64,000 nt of DNA from Toxoplasma gondii ME49 (Eukaryota > Apicomplexa > Conoidasida > Eucoccidiorida > Sarcocystidae). Positions 21,477 through 32,423 of the stretch are shown piece by piece. A program made the translations under genes and the position numbers. The stretch spans positions 2,698,043 through 2,762,042 of the forward strand of contig NC_031477.1 of NCBI RefSeq assembly GCF_000006565.2. Reading direction: 5' to 3'. The number at the start of each line of letters is the position of its first letter. Position 1 is the stretch's first letter. The notes beneath the pieces were generated by a model that saw only the letters and a program-made list of their open reading frames with translations, was not told where the DNA came from and ran no database searches.

Positions 21477-23958
21477 CTACGCCTCGGCGAGTTCTCTCGG
21501 CCGGTGCCGGTAGAGTGTGCATGCTCCTAGGTTCTGAGAGACGAGCTTCTCTTCGTTTCCGCCCTGCGACGGGGACTGGGCAAACATCTCGCGCTTCTCG
21601 TCCCGGACGCAGCTCTTTGATCGGTCGCCCTGCACCTCGGCTACATCCAGCACGTTGCTCACGCCACTGACTTTGTTCGGCGACTCCGTCAGTTCGCCGC
21701 GGATGTCCGATTCCATCAAGTCTTTCAGTGGCGCCCCTGTGTAGCCTTTCCCTACAAGCAGCCGGAGAAAAAACGCGACATATGCAGAAAAAACAGACCG
21801 ACACACCGCGTCCGCGTGTCTATCCGTGCAGACAAGTGATCCGGAGACCAGAAAGCTCGCATGCGCCTCGCCAACGGCTTCTCTTCCACCTCGCACCAGA
21901 GCTGTTCGTGCGCCCTCGCATGCAGCCACACAGACGAAACCAAGCCGAAAATCTGAAACCCCACCACTCACTGCCCATCCACAAGGCACCCCACGCAACT
22001 TTCTATTCAGAATCAAGTCTTATCCCTACATATATATATATATATATATATCATGCACGCACACTCTGATTCACACGGCGACGCATCTGCGCACAGCCCG
22101 TTTGGTCAGGACTGCTAAGTATATAAACATAAACAAGTACGAATATTGTCAGGTTTCTTCTTGGGTTCACCAGGTTTGAAGACGACGTATTTTTCGCCTT
22201 TGTTGTCTCACCCATGAGGTACGCGAGTTTGGCGACGCACGCTTCGAGGGTTAAGTCCTTCCCGTTGATGACCCCGAGGTTGGAAAGCCAGACGCCGCTT
22301 TCGTAGGCGAGGAGGTTGGCCGAGCCGCGTCGGCACTGGGTCGTGGCGACGATGTTGATTCCGTTTTCGATCGCGGCCTTAATGGTGTCGAGGAGTTCCT
22401 TGGTGCTGGGCGCGGTGCCGGAGCCGTAGAGCTGGAGGACGACGGCGAGGGGGCGTTTCGGATCTTCGAACACGCGCTTCAGTCGGTCGACCGGGAGGAA
22501 CGGCGTGATGGGGACGACGGCGACGTTCAGGCAGAACTGGGTGAAGATGCGGAATCCGCGGACGGGTGGTTTGAGGAGGAGTTCGTCGTGGAGGACGACG
22601 TCGACGCCGACGCATCCAAGGGCAGGGAAGTTCGGCGACTCGAAGGCGTCGATCCGGGAGCAGTCGACTTTGCTAACGCGGGTGCCGCGCAGCACGCGGG
22701 AGCCAAAGATCACCACCAGTTCGGTGAGTTGCGAGTAGCCGGCCATCATCATAGAGACCGCGAGGTTTCGCTTCGCGTCCGTGGAGATATGCATCATCGG
22801 CAGCATCGCACCCGTCATCACCACTGGCTTTCCCAGGTTTTCGAGCATGAACGAGAGTGCGGCGGCTGTATATGCCATGGTGTCTGTCCCGTGGAGAACC
22901 ACGAAGCCGTCATAGTCGCCGTAAAAATTGTGGATCTGCTGCGCCAGGAGCCGCCACTGCGGTAGGCCGATTTCGCTGCTGTCGACCAGTGTATCCCACT
23001 CGAGCACGTCGAAGTACGGCAAGTTCGGATCCCGCATTTCAGGCAAGTCCTGCAGACGCTGCGCGAGCCGTGTCGGCCGCATCGAAGACAACTCGCCGCC
23101 GTAGTCCATGCAGATCGTCCCGCCCGTGATAATGATCAGAATCAGCGGCTTCTGCGGGAGCAACGTCGTCGTCACACCCGAAGTCCCCGGAGACGACGAA
23201 GACAAAAGCGTCGCGGCGGTCGCGACACTCGGATCGGTCGCCGGCGCAAAGACGCCAGTGCCCGCGGACAAGGCGACCGGGTCGCCAAGCAGGTGAGCGC
23301 GGCTTCCCGGCGCATGCATCGAGTTATCGGCTTCTGCGTGCACCTTGCCAGTGTCGCTGCCGGGGACGGGCTTTATAACCGCGCCGTCAAAACGCGAGAC
23401 CGGTCCAGTCGTCCCACCTGACGGACTCGCTGCAGCCGAACCCGCTGGCTTTTCAGAAGCGTTCGCCGGAAACGAGGCAACTGCTGCATCGGTCGCTTCC
23501 GACAGATGGTGCAGCTGCTTGTCGCCGGATGTATCGGCACCTGGAGCCACAACAGGAGCTGCGGCCGGCGAGATGTGCAACGCGGCACCCTCGAAGTCGA
23601 GCGAATTCTGCGTATTGGTGCGTTTCGACTTAATTTCTTGCATGTCCAGCCCGCAGTCGGTCACAGCAGCGCTCAGGTGCAGCGGGGTGATGTCTGCAGA
23701 AAGGCACACGACTGTGTGGTCGTTCACAGTCATCCGCTGCGAGACCGAGCCAAAATTGGCGGGCAGCCTCTCGTGTCGACCGTTCACCAGCTGAAGACTA
23801 CCAGGAAGGCGACTCTCGGTGAGATGCGGCGCAGATGAGCACGCACGCAAAACGGGGGTGCTCAAGGAGGCGGCGCCAGCTCCGGAAGCCAGCACAGAGT
23901 CAGACGGCTGGGCGCCGCCGCTCTCTGCAGAAGGCTCGATAGAATGAGCAGGATTCAT
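21477..23958 (-). CDS. L-asparaginase, type I-like
   Basis: Two exons (23958-22212 and 21751-21477, stop TAG) join in frame to 673 aa. The enzyme hydrolyses L-asparagine to aspartate and ammonia. Catalytic signatures are present: ILIIITGGTICMDYGG with the nucleophilic Thr, VVLHGTDTMAYTAAALSF with the second Thr-Asp pair, and MTGAMLPMMHISTDAKRN. The C-terminal part (CVAKLAYLMG, then GKGYTGAPLKDLMESDIRGE from exon 2) matches the asparaginase C-terminal helix and the LRGE-like end. The ~270 aa before the catalytic core are low-complexity Ala/Ser/Gly-rich, much longer than in bacterial enzymes of about 330 aa. A TTTTTTGCAG|G site 8 bp upstream of the ATG suggests a 5' UTR intron. The frame is open further upstream to 24243 but without an ATG. 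Ankyrin repeats, seen in some eukaryotic homologues, are not evident. Confidence 0.93.
22028..22052. repeat. TA microsatellite in the asparaginase intron
   Basis: Pure TA tract within the single coding intron. Confidence 0.85.
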
Positions 23959-26896
23959 CGTGGAACCTGCAAAAAAGCAAGGGGGCAGTCGAATGAAGCA
24001 AAAGAGAGAGGAACGGAGTGTCACAGGGGGTGGAGGCGGCAAGAAACGCAAGGGAAACAAGACCGAACGATGCTGAGAAGAGCGAGGAGGATGGACAAAA
24101 CGGGAGCGATGAACGGTCACTAAACGCCAGATGCAGGGAGCGAGAGGACTTAGAACGAAAAACGGGTCTGCTCTTGTAGATTTCACGGAAACGGGGCTAC
24201 AAAGAATCAGGGTCTCTTCAAGGCGGGGACACCGTGCACCCAAGCCGGCAAAATGCCTCTGGAACGCCTACGAAAGGGAGTGGCGCGAGTCTTTGAAAAA
24301 ACCAGCACATTCCCGTTTTGCGCCTCGCCTGTCCAGCAGGAAAACTTTGGGAAGTGGTGACAAAAAAATCGTCGCTTCGCCACGAGACGACAGAAGCTGT
24401 TTGTTGTCTCGAGCAAGCACCAGCTGTCCGGGATCCCAATCCCGGCGCCAGCAGGACAGCAGTCAAGGCGGCCGGGAGGAAATGACCGAGAAAAAACCCA
24501 GTTTTCTGCGTTTCGGGAGGTCACAGATGGGCTCGCCACCCTCGCGATGGCAAATAGACACTGCTGCAGTTACCCTCCCGGGAAAGAACCAAAATCTATA
24601 ATGCTGCGCGCATGTACGCACTTGCGCTTGCTTGCGCACAACACTGGTTGTCTCGCCTCGTTTCCTCTGTCTCAGCGTCGCTTGTCTGGATGAATGGAAT
24701 GTTTCGAAGAGAAAGACCTAGAGGAATGGGAAAATGAATTACAGTAAGCGGATGGTAACTTGTCTGTCGGTGTTGTTTTCTGTTTCTTAAGGCAGGTGAC
24801 GACAACGCGCCGCTGCAGCGGGGCCCGGAGTCGTCGGGCAGATTAACGGGGATGGAGGTACGCAGACATGTTGTATATGCCAGTGCCGAAGGAGCGATGA
24901 ACGGCCCTTCCACCTCAACAGAGTTCTTCTCTCCTGCCTTTTCTGTGCCATCCGAGAGTCGTATTTCTCTTTAACTGAAAAAATCCTCGTTCTACACTCT
25001 GTGCTCACGAGACAGACACCGACGATGCTTCTGAACAGAAGCATGGCTGGCGGTGATCTTCTGGGACATGGCGCCAGGAACGAGCACCATTGGACTCAAG
25101 CAGCACACACACCTTCGCGCTAGGCTTCTCACTCACTGACCCTCGCGCGTAATTCGACAAACAAAACGATTCGAGACATATCGTCGCTTGCACCGTAGAT
25201 CCTGTATCTCCACAGATGCAGATTTGCTAGCGGCTACATGCACCAGTGTGTATTCCGCAGCTTTCACAAACGAGTATCGCGCGAGCGAATCCCCGTTGTA
25301 GCTTGTCAGTGACGGACATTTGTGTTTTCTGCATTGGTAGTATTCTCTCGTCAGCATCCAATTATAAAGGATTTTAGAGGATCTGTGCATGACTCGCGTT
25401 CTGTGCCAGCATCTGCCGGCGTAGCGACATGGCGGGTCCAAGCGATTATCGGCAGCCGTTTCACAGGTAGTTTTCGTTTCCCGAAAAGGGCTTCCATTTT
25501 TCTCCTCTTGCACCGTCGCGAACAGATTCTCTGTCTAGCTCTTTCTCTCCCTTCCCCGTGTGGTACTGACTGCGGCGACCCCACGCCCCCCCCCTTCGGG
25601 ACTTGCGAACACTGCCATCACGCGAGGACAGACACAGGCTCCTGCGTTCTTATTTTGCCTGCCTAACGAAGTCATATCACTTCCCAGAGAGTGTCGAGTG
25701 AAGAAAGGGAAAACATTCGGCAGTTCCTACTGATACACACTAGACATCGAGATCGCACCACAAATGTATAGTTGCAGTACAGTGCACGATCATCCATAAT
25801 GGCTGCCTAGCCGCATGCACATATCCAGTTCAAATAGAGTAACAATCAGTCGTCTGCGTATGGAAATCCCGATAAACGTGTTCTTCAGACTGACTAAGAA
25901 CCACAATGTCTGTGTCCCGATGCTCGTTCAGACACGAGACGGCTTATATTCGGAGTGCTGCTATCAGATGTGGAAATCCTGCGGACATGCGAGTAAACGG
26001 CCCTTGATTTCGTGTATCATACGGTGAAGAGGCATAATTGAGAGCAAGTCACGGGTAATCTTCCACATTATCTTGTTTGTGTTAGTGGACGCAGGGAAAG
26101 ATTCATTCGCATCACGATGACACTGAAAGTGTGAGCCAGACTGGAAACGCGCTTCGGCGTATATAAGAAGCTCGTGGCGAGGATGAAGGGCGGCGCGAGT
26201 GGTAGGGTTTTTTCTCATTACGGACATGTGTCCAGCGTGAGAGCTTCCTTGGAGAGAAAAGCGAGGGAAGGCGCGTTTTCCTCTACTGCCCTTGTTCCTG
26301 TTTCTTTGACTTTCCTTGTCGCGTCCCTGTAATTTTCACCCTTTGGACGAAACTCAGTTGCGAAGGCGCGCAGCCGCTGCCGACTATCGGTGGAGCTCTT
26401 AGGTTCGCCACACCCCAAACTTGCGTCAAGCAAAAACACACAAAGTTCGGCCAGGGACGGGAAACTCGGCTTCCAGTCAACGTCCACTTTTCGGCGCCGT
26501 TTCCTCGCTTTTGCCTCTCCCCGTCTGCCGCCACCCTGGAGATCGGTCGCGTGCCTCTCCCCTTTTTCGGCAGCCCCTTCTCGGCCACTTCCCGAAACAG
26601 AAACCTCCTTTTTGTGAGAAGGCGGAGCTGACCGTTTCACGTCTTCCTTCAACTCTTGTGGTCTGCGTTGGCTGTGTTTCTGCCACTACTTTTTTCGCTG
26701 CGCAATTTGGAGAGACTGCGTGGACCTGTGGTACATGCATATCGTGCATGTGTTGTGGAGAGCCGCACAAAAAACGGTGCCGGCTTCCTCTCGCGTTTTG
26801 TTTCCGGTTTTTCACCTGCGTGTTTAGCCGCGTCACCGCTGCGCTTCGGTTCTAGCGCATCTATTCCTCCAGGAACCGCTTTCGAAGTCGACCAAG
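23959..26896. other. Divergent promoter region of asparaginase and QCR7
   Basis: About 2.9 kb without a supported gene. It includes the TRP-1-like element at 25939-25953 and a related TCGGCGTATATA stretch near 26154. Several ORFs under 160 codons appear on both strands, none with recognisable domains. A C8 run lies near 25588. Confidence 0.5.
25939..25953 (+). promoter_or_regulatory. TRP-1-like promoter element
   Basis: ACGGCTTATATTCGG. From memory, T. gondii ribosomal protein promoters carry TCGGCTTATATTCGG (TRP-1); this copy differs only in the first base. It lies about 950 bp upstream of the QCR7 ATG, in the divergent spacer. Function is inferred from that resemblance alone. Confidence 0.5.
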
Positions 26897-29293
26897 ATGG
26901 CGCAGTTCCACAGAGAAATCGGCAAGCTGTTTGCCTCCTACTCGAATAAAATCACCGCCAACAGCCCCGTCCAGTATGTCCCTTCTCCGCCGACAAAGGG
27001 CAAAGTGAGACGCGCTCTCAGCTCGGCGCTGATGCCCGTCTGGTTCAAGTTCTTCCGGGGACCTCTGGATCGGTGGAACCTTGCCGTCATGGCCAAGTAC
27101 CTCCGCGACCACGGTACGCACAAAGAGGAAAATGTTACTCGAGCTTTGAGGGAAGTCAAGTGTTTCTTAGCTAGTTCGAATAACTCTTCTCATGCATGCA
27201 TACACATTGTTTACGGGTCATGTGTGAGTAGGAAGTGGGTGTATGTATGATGTGTGTAAGGATGAGACAAGGTGAGAGAAGTCCCATAAAGGAACAGAAG
27301 AGAGGGTGATCAGTGGACAAGCGAGCCGATAAGTCGAGGCAGAGAATGCTTGTTGAATTCTGTTGCGTCACACCTGCGTAAAGGCCCTCGGATCCGGGCT
27401 GCCCTAAAAGCTTTTACGCGGCACATGCATGCAACGGAGTTTCCTTTCTGTTGTTCTAAAGAATCCAACAGGCCTACGCACAGCTCAGTTTACAGCAGCT
27501 TTCTCTGCAGAAAGGAGAGAGCGAATGAATTTGGAAGAAGAGAGAGAAGAGCATAAGATTGGAGAGGCAAAGCTCTAAACTGTACAAGGGGAAGCCCCGA
27601 GATACAGGCTCGGGGAAGAAGAACGAAGGGAGCGAGTCGGAGAAAGAGTTTCTTCACTTGTCTTGTTGCTGTGCTTCTCGACCTTGTCTGTGCAGGTCTG
27701 ATGTATGACGACCTCTACAGCGACAAGGAGCCAGTGTTCGCTCGCGCTTTGGAGCTGCTCCCCCCCGATATTCAGGCTGCTCGCTTCCGTCGCCTTATGC
27801 GCGGAACCTACCTGAATCACCTGCGTCTGTACCTCCCGGTCCACGGTAGGTTTTTGTTCTACGCCTTTTCTCGGCTCTCTTCAACTCCCTGAGTTCCGTT
27901 CCTTCGGCGCTGTGGACACTGGGTGTGAGTTTCCGGTGGTTTTCCTTCCGCCAGTGCATTGTCTCCTTTTTTCCTCTGTATGTTGTGACCTTGTTCTCCT
28001 CTTCTTCCCGCTGCTGCTGTGCGACATTCTCAGGTGTCTGCCGCTGAGAGAGGCATGGAAAGGCCATGCGTTTCTTCTGCGAGAAGACCCCCGCGTTTAG
28101 AACGGAGCGTCTGGTATTCAGCGTTTCTTCCGTTTCTGAGGTCCTGGGTGACTCCCATTTTCTCGGGTGTTTGTGATTGCATGGTTCTGCTTTCGGATGG
28201 TGCTACGCAAGTTGTGCCTCTGTTTTCACTTGGTTGTTTCGTTGCGCCGCAGAGCAAAACTACGACCCCTTCATCCCGTACATGGCTCCCTATGTGGAGG
28301 AGGCAAAGTTCCAGTTGCAAGAAGAAGAAGAACTGCTCGGCTACCACATGTGGGAAGGCGTATGGTACTCCGGTAAGTCTGGCGCTAGCCAAGATCCAAA
28401 AGAGACAAGAGAGAAGCACCGAAGAGAGGAGAGATAGCAAATGAAGCAGAGAAGGTACTTCCAGGTGTTTCCTTTTCAGATCGCTTCTTTTTACCGCGAT
28501 GTAGTTCCGCAGATGGAGGCTGTGGCTTCCGCGTCGGTTGTGTGACATAGCACTATATGCTTTGGGGGGATCCTGCGTTTCCAGTTGCCGGTCAACATCA
28601 AGGAGACACGACTCTTCTATCTCCCTATTTTTCCATTAAACCCAGTCGCCTTTCTACAGTTTCCTGTGGGTTCTTTGAGTTGGATACCTGATTCATATTT
28701 TGAACGTCTGTCAACCGGATCCACGTTCTACTGTGTTTTCACGACCATGCAAGTTCATCTGGTAAAGGGGTATGTAGTACAAGCGATGCGACTCTGCTAC
28801 AATACTTGCTGATTTCTCACTGACCTAAAAGTGAAGGTAATTGCATCAGTAACTTGAATTCACAAGATGGCGTTTCTCGAGTCCCTGCGGAGTCCCGCGG
28901 CACCCTAAGCCGGGGGAAACGCGTTCGGACTGTACCCCTTCACTGCATGCGGGACTTCGCATTCATCTCTTTCTCCGGTAACGGTTGTGTTTCGGAGCGG
29001 TGAACCTTTTCGTTCCGTCCTCAGTGCATGCAGTACCAATCAGACAACTGATTTTCTTGCGTTGTTTGAACTCAGGCGGTGTCACTGGTTTCGGAGACAA
29101 GGAACCTGGCGAGCACTTCCTCGTTGCGCTGCCGAACTTGTACGGAGCCGGAGGTAGCCCCATGCAGGCTGGCGGCAAGCACTTTTCGTCTCACGCCGCC
29201 TCCGCTGCTCGCGCGCGGCTAGCCACTCTTGCGCAGAAGAGGCTAGAGGAAGCGATGCAACAAAGAGAGCGACAGTCTGTGTCTCAGAACTAA
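26897..29293 (+). CDS. Cytochrome bc1 complex subunit 7 (QCR7/UQCRB)
   Basis: Four exons (26897-27113, 27696-27845, 28253-28372, 29076-29293) join in frame to 234 aa; all three introns are phase 1. The core matches the 14-kDa subunit of ubiquinol-cytochrome c reductase: LMYDDLYSDKEPVFARALEL, LLPPDIQAARFRRLMRGTYL, then YDPFIPYMAPYVEEAKFQLQ with the Glu-rich EEEEL. In complex III this subunit lies on the matrix side against cytochrome b, in the inner membrane. The protein is about twice the usual 110-130 aa: an N-terminal ~50 aa leader and a C-terminal ~80 aa extension (exon 4, GVTGFGDKEPGEHFLVALPN) have no counterpart in yeast or human. Clade-specific extensions are known for apicomplexan respiratory subunits. 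The start ATG has a good AAGATGG context. Confidence 0.93.
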
Positions 29294-31410
29294 ATGGAAG
29301 GCCGAACGTAGAAGCGTGACAGAAGAAGGGGGCGGGCCGGCACATCCAGAAGCACTCGATTTCGCTTTCGCACTCGAGCGTCAGGGAGAGACAAAAGCTG
29401 TGAGTTGTCTTGTCAGTGAAGTCGTTCATGGGCCGAACGCTGCGCGGTGGCACAAGCAAGCAAGCCCCGAAAAGAACGACTGTCTCTGTTTCCTGTTCAA
29501 AGAAAGAAAAGCGAACTCGCTGAGGGAATCGGTGATGTCGAGAACGGCTTCACAAAAGGACCGAGAAAGCAAGGTCTGTCTTCTTCAGAGACGGCGGTGT
29601 GTGCCAAATAGTGTGCGAGAGAAAGAGTCTGAAACGGGTGTGAATCATAAGGGCCAGTCCACTGATGCCAGCTACCTCTCTCCGTCTACACAAATCTACG
29701 CTGTTTTACAGCCTTCCACGAGACGATTTGCGCGGGGGCTTTCGTGTCGGCTTCGACGAACATAGCCCCAGCCATTTTTTAGCTGCTTGCTCTGTGTCTT
29801 CGCTGCTGGACGCTCTTCGCGATTCAGCGTGTGGATGGCACGCGTTTTCTGCGTTACTGAATGGAACGGGGATGTGTACACTGAAATTCCAGCAGGCAAG
29901 TTTCCATGCGTGCACATGTTCCTCAGTCTCCCCGACTTTTCTGGTCTGTCGCTAAGGAGCAACTGCCTGATGTTCGGCTCCTCTCAGAGGAGTGTGATGT
30001 TTACGGGGAAACACGGGTCGACGGACACAACTCGCTCGTTTCAAAGAACGGCGACAAACGATGAAAATTCAGTGTACACTTTCGACGGGCTGCCCCAATC
30101 CAAAATAGACAAGCCAGCAGTTGGTTGCCGCGCAGATGTTTATCAGGTGCTCTGTCGCCACTTCTCACATGAGAATCGCGTAAAGGTTGAAGGTTCTTCC
30201 AACGGAGGGAAGAAAGGTGCCACACTGAATCTGTCTCCCACAAAGCGATGTCGGCTTTGCTGTGTGTGATCGAAGATGCTTAGCCCTTAGCTTCGGCTTC
30301 AAGCAGTAAAGCAGTCGGTCCAGGAGGTCGACAGCGGCCGTGAAGTATCGTCTCCACTGACAAGAACGGCATAGGTCAAACAGTGCAAGGGAAAGTGCCA
30401 CGCAGGGGGTACACGGTGCCGAGCCGTTTGCTGCTAGTGTGGATGATTCAAACATTGTCCAACATCGGCTCGGAATTAGAGAGTCGCTTTTAAGAATTTA
30501 GCCTTTTTCCCCTTGTGTCCGTGTTTCGTTTTCCGTGCCATAGGGTATCCTGTTGTCTACAGCAGGAACCGCCTACGAGCTACTCCAAATCTCCGGTCAG
30601 CGCCTCACTTCCGGGTTTGCGTCACGGGGAGGCATCAAACCGACCATGTTAAACAGGACTGTTTCACCGATAGGTTAGAGATCACTGTTCTACCCTATGC
30701 GTGAGCGTTCCGTGTACATGTATCCCAAAAAGGTGTCTTCTGGTGGCTTCTTCCTGTGTTTCTGCGTAACAGGGGGAAAAGTGGGGAAGGCAGTTAACGA
30801 GATTCACTACCTGTCACGGGCGTGCTAAAGATTCCAACGGCTACACACTACACATACAACAAGATAAAGTGGCATGCGTTCTTGAGGGCATTCATATCAG
30901 AGCCGATGTTGGTTATACTTGATCGAAGAGAGCTGCCGGTGCTCGGACAGTCCACCGCAAGGTGAAGATTCGACGAAGGGCACATGCACTGGGGGACGAA
31001 GTGTCTATACGCCCTCTGCTTTCCGCCGTGAGCCACAAGCAGCAACGAGTTTGAAATATATTCAACATGAGGACAACATCCACACCGTCTCCCGTACTGA
31101 GGTGCCTGCAGGTGAATCAGAAAAGGAGGGAAATGTTACTGTGGCTCAGTCAGTTTTTCCGTCACCAGCAGCGAATGCAGCGTAGCTGCATTCTACTGAG
31201 GTATTATCCGAATATCTCAAGGCACACACAATGCCGTACCGTCCAACTACCTCCGCAACGTCCTCCTGGTTTGTCAACGATACCATAAGAACCAGCGACG
31301 TAGGAACAGAAAATCAGTCGCCTTGTGTATCCAACATTTGATTTCTTTGTACGGGGAGAACCAAAGAAATGTCTGAAGTGAGGAAGTCTGTAAACGACAT
31401 AAAAGGAATA
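29294..31410. other. Spacer between QCR7 and the tRNA cluster
   Basis: QCR7 3' UTR and flank. A 160-codon plus-strand frame ending at 30269 has no recognisable domain or splice support. No microsatellite or RNA gene seen. Confidence 0.45.
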
Positions 31411-31481
31411 TGCGTTTGCCGGGAATCGAACCCGGGTCACCTCGATGGCAACGAGGTATTCTACCACTAGACCACAAACGC
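31411..31481 (-). tRNA. tRNA-Gly (GCC), copy 1
   Basis: A 71-nt gene including the discriminator base (A); no encoded CCA and no intron. The acceptor stem GCGTTTG pairs with CAAACGC, the anticodon arm is CCTCG-TTGCCAT-CGAGG (anticodon GCC), and the T arm is CCGGG-TTCGATT-CCCGG. Internal A and B boxes are intact. A TTTT stretch about 7 nt downstream could end Pol III transcription. Confidence 0.97.
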
Positions 31482-31624
31482 TTGATGGCAACAACATTCG
31501 TTTTTGTGAGCCCACATCCTTCTTTTCCTATTTTTGTAAAGGACCCTGATTTCTTGAGGCTGCAGATACGAGGATATTCCGGAGAATGTTTGTCGTTGAC
31601 CTGTTGATACAAACGGCACGAAAG

Positions 31625-31692
31625 GGAGCATGCTGGGAGCCGAACTCCGATCACCTCGTTGGAAACGAGGTATTCCTCTATACCACAAACGC
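31625..31692 (-). pseudogene. Decayed tRNA-Gly copy with UCC anticodon
   Basis: The 5' half matches the intact copies (GCGTTTGTGGT) and the anticodon stem CCTCG/CGAGG is perfect, but the loop reads TTTCCAA, so the anticodon is UCC instead of GCC. The D loop is three bases shorter. The T stem (CGGAG/CCCAG) has two mismatches and the 3' acceptor strand no longer pairs properly with GCGTTTG. It is most likely a pseudogene in the same array. Confidence 0.8.
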
Positions 31693-31906
31693 TACCTTGC
31701 AGAATTCGATGCCACTCTAAGGGACAACAGGCTGCGTGTTTCCCTTGAGGAAAACTCCCTAAATGACCTTTCCAGGATAAGGGGTCGTCTCTCTTCCACC
31801 AGTGGTCGGAAATTCACGGGTTCACGCAAACAAGAGCTACCGTTTCTCTTTCAACAATGATTCGGAGTATCCTGGGTGATTCTTAAGGGCTGATAAGGAA
31901 GAAAAG

Positions 31907-31977
31907 TGCGTTTGCCGGGAATCGAACCCGGGTCACCTCGATGGCAACGAGGTATTCTACCACTAGACCACAAACGC
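31907..31977 (-). tRNA. tRNA-Gly (GCC), copy 2
   Basis: Identical in sequence to copy 1 over 71 nt. CTTTTC follows directly after the discriminator base and should act as Pol III terminator. Confidence 0.97.
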
Positions 31978-32130
31978 TTGACAGCGTTGACAATCCCGTT
32001 TTTCGGGACCACACTTTGCTTGTTTCTCTGTCGAAAACATGCTTGAATCATATTCTGGCGACGGTGCTGTTGTGCTTTCAACAACGGGTACAAGTATCCT
32101 GTGTGATTTCGAAGCGCTGGATAAGAAAAG

Positions 32131-32201
32131 TGCGTTTGCCGGGAATCGAACCCGGGTCACCTCGATGGCAACGAGGTATTCTACCACTAGACCACAAACG
32201 C
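32131..32201 (-). tRNA. tRNA-Gly (GCC), copy 3
   Basis: Identical to copies 1 and 2, with CTTTTC as the immediate downstream terminator. Confidence 0.97.
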
Positions 32202-32352
32202 TCGCACTGTTCGAATTTCCGCTTTTGGGGACCGCATGTTTCTTGTTTCCCAGCCGAAAACTTTTGCTTGAAGCATGTTCTGGTGCCGGTGCCGTTGTTC
32301 TTTCAACAAAGGTTCGAACTATCACGGGTGAAATAAGAAGCATGTGAGAACG

Positions 32353-32423
32353 TGCGTTTGCCGGGAATCGAACCCGGGTCACCTCGATGGCAACGAGGTA
32401 TTCTACCACTAGACCACAAACGC
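32353..32423 (-). tRNA. tRNA-Gly (GCC), copy 4
   Basis: Identical tRNA body. Unlike the other copies it has no TTTT within 20 nt downstream, only TTATTT about 20 nt away, so termination may be weaker. Confidence 0.95.

Larger units (their letters stand above)
31490..32423. repeat. Tandem segmental duplication carrying tRNA-Gly genes
   Basis: Not only the tRNAs but also their spacers are related. Segments with CTTTCAACAA, AGTATCCTG and GTGATT recur at about 31848-31882 and 32089-32110, with a weaker copy near 32300. CTTGTTTCnC and GAAAAC recur in three spacers. Starts of copies 2, 3 and 4 are 224 and 222 bp apart, so the array grew by duplication of a unit of about 220 bp. Each tRNA body is identical while the spacers have diverged. 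Confidence 0.85.

Noticed and set aside
23959..24243. N-terminal extension of the asparaginase frame
   Set aside because: No in-frame ATG upstream of 23958, and a splice acceptor lies between this stretch and the ATG.
31411..32423. Protein frames repeated across the tRNA array (RLPGIEPGSPRWQRG)
   Set aside because: They are the tRNA genes read as protein; the repeated peptide is an artefact of identical tRNA copies.
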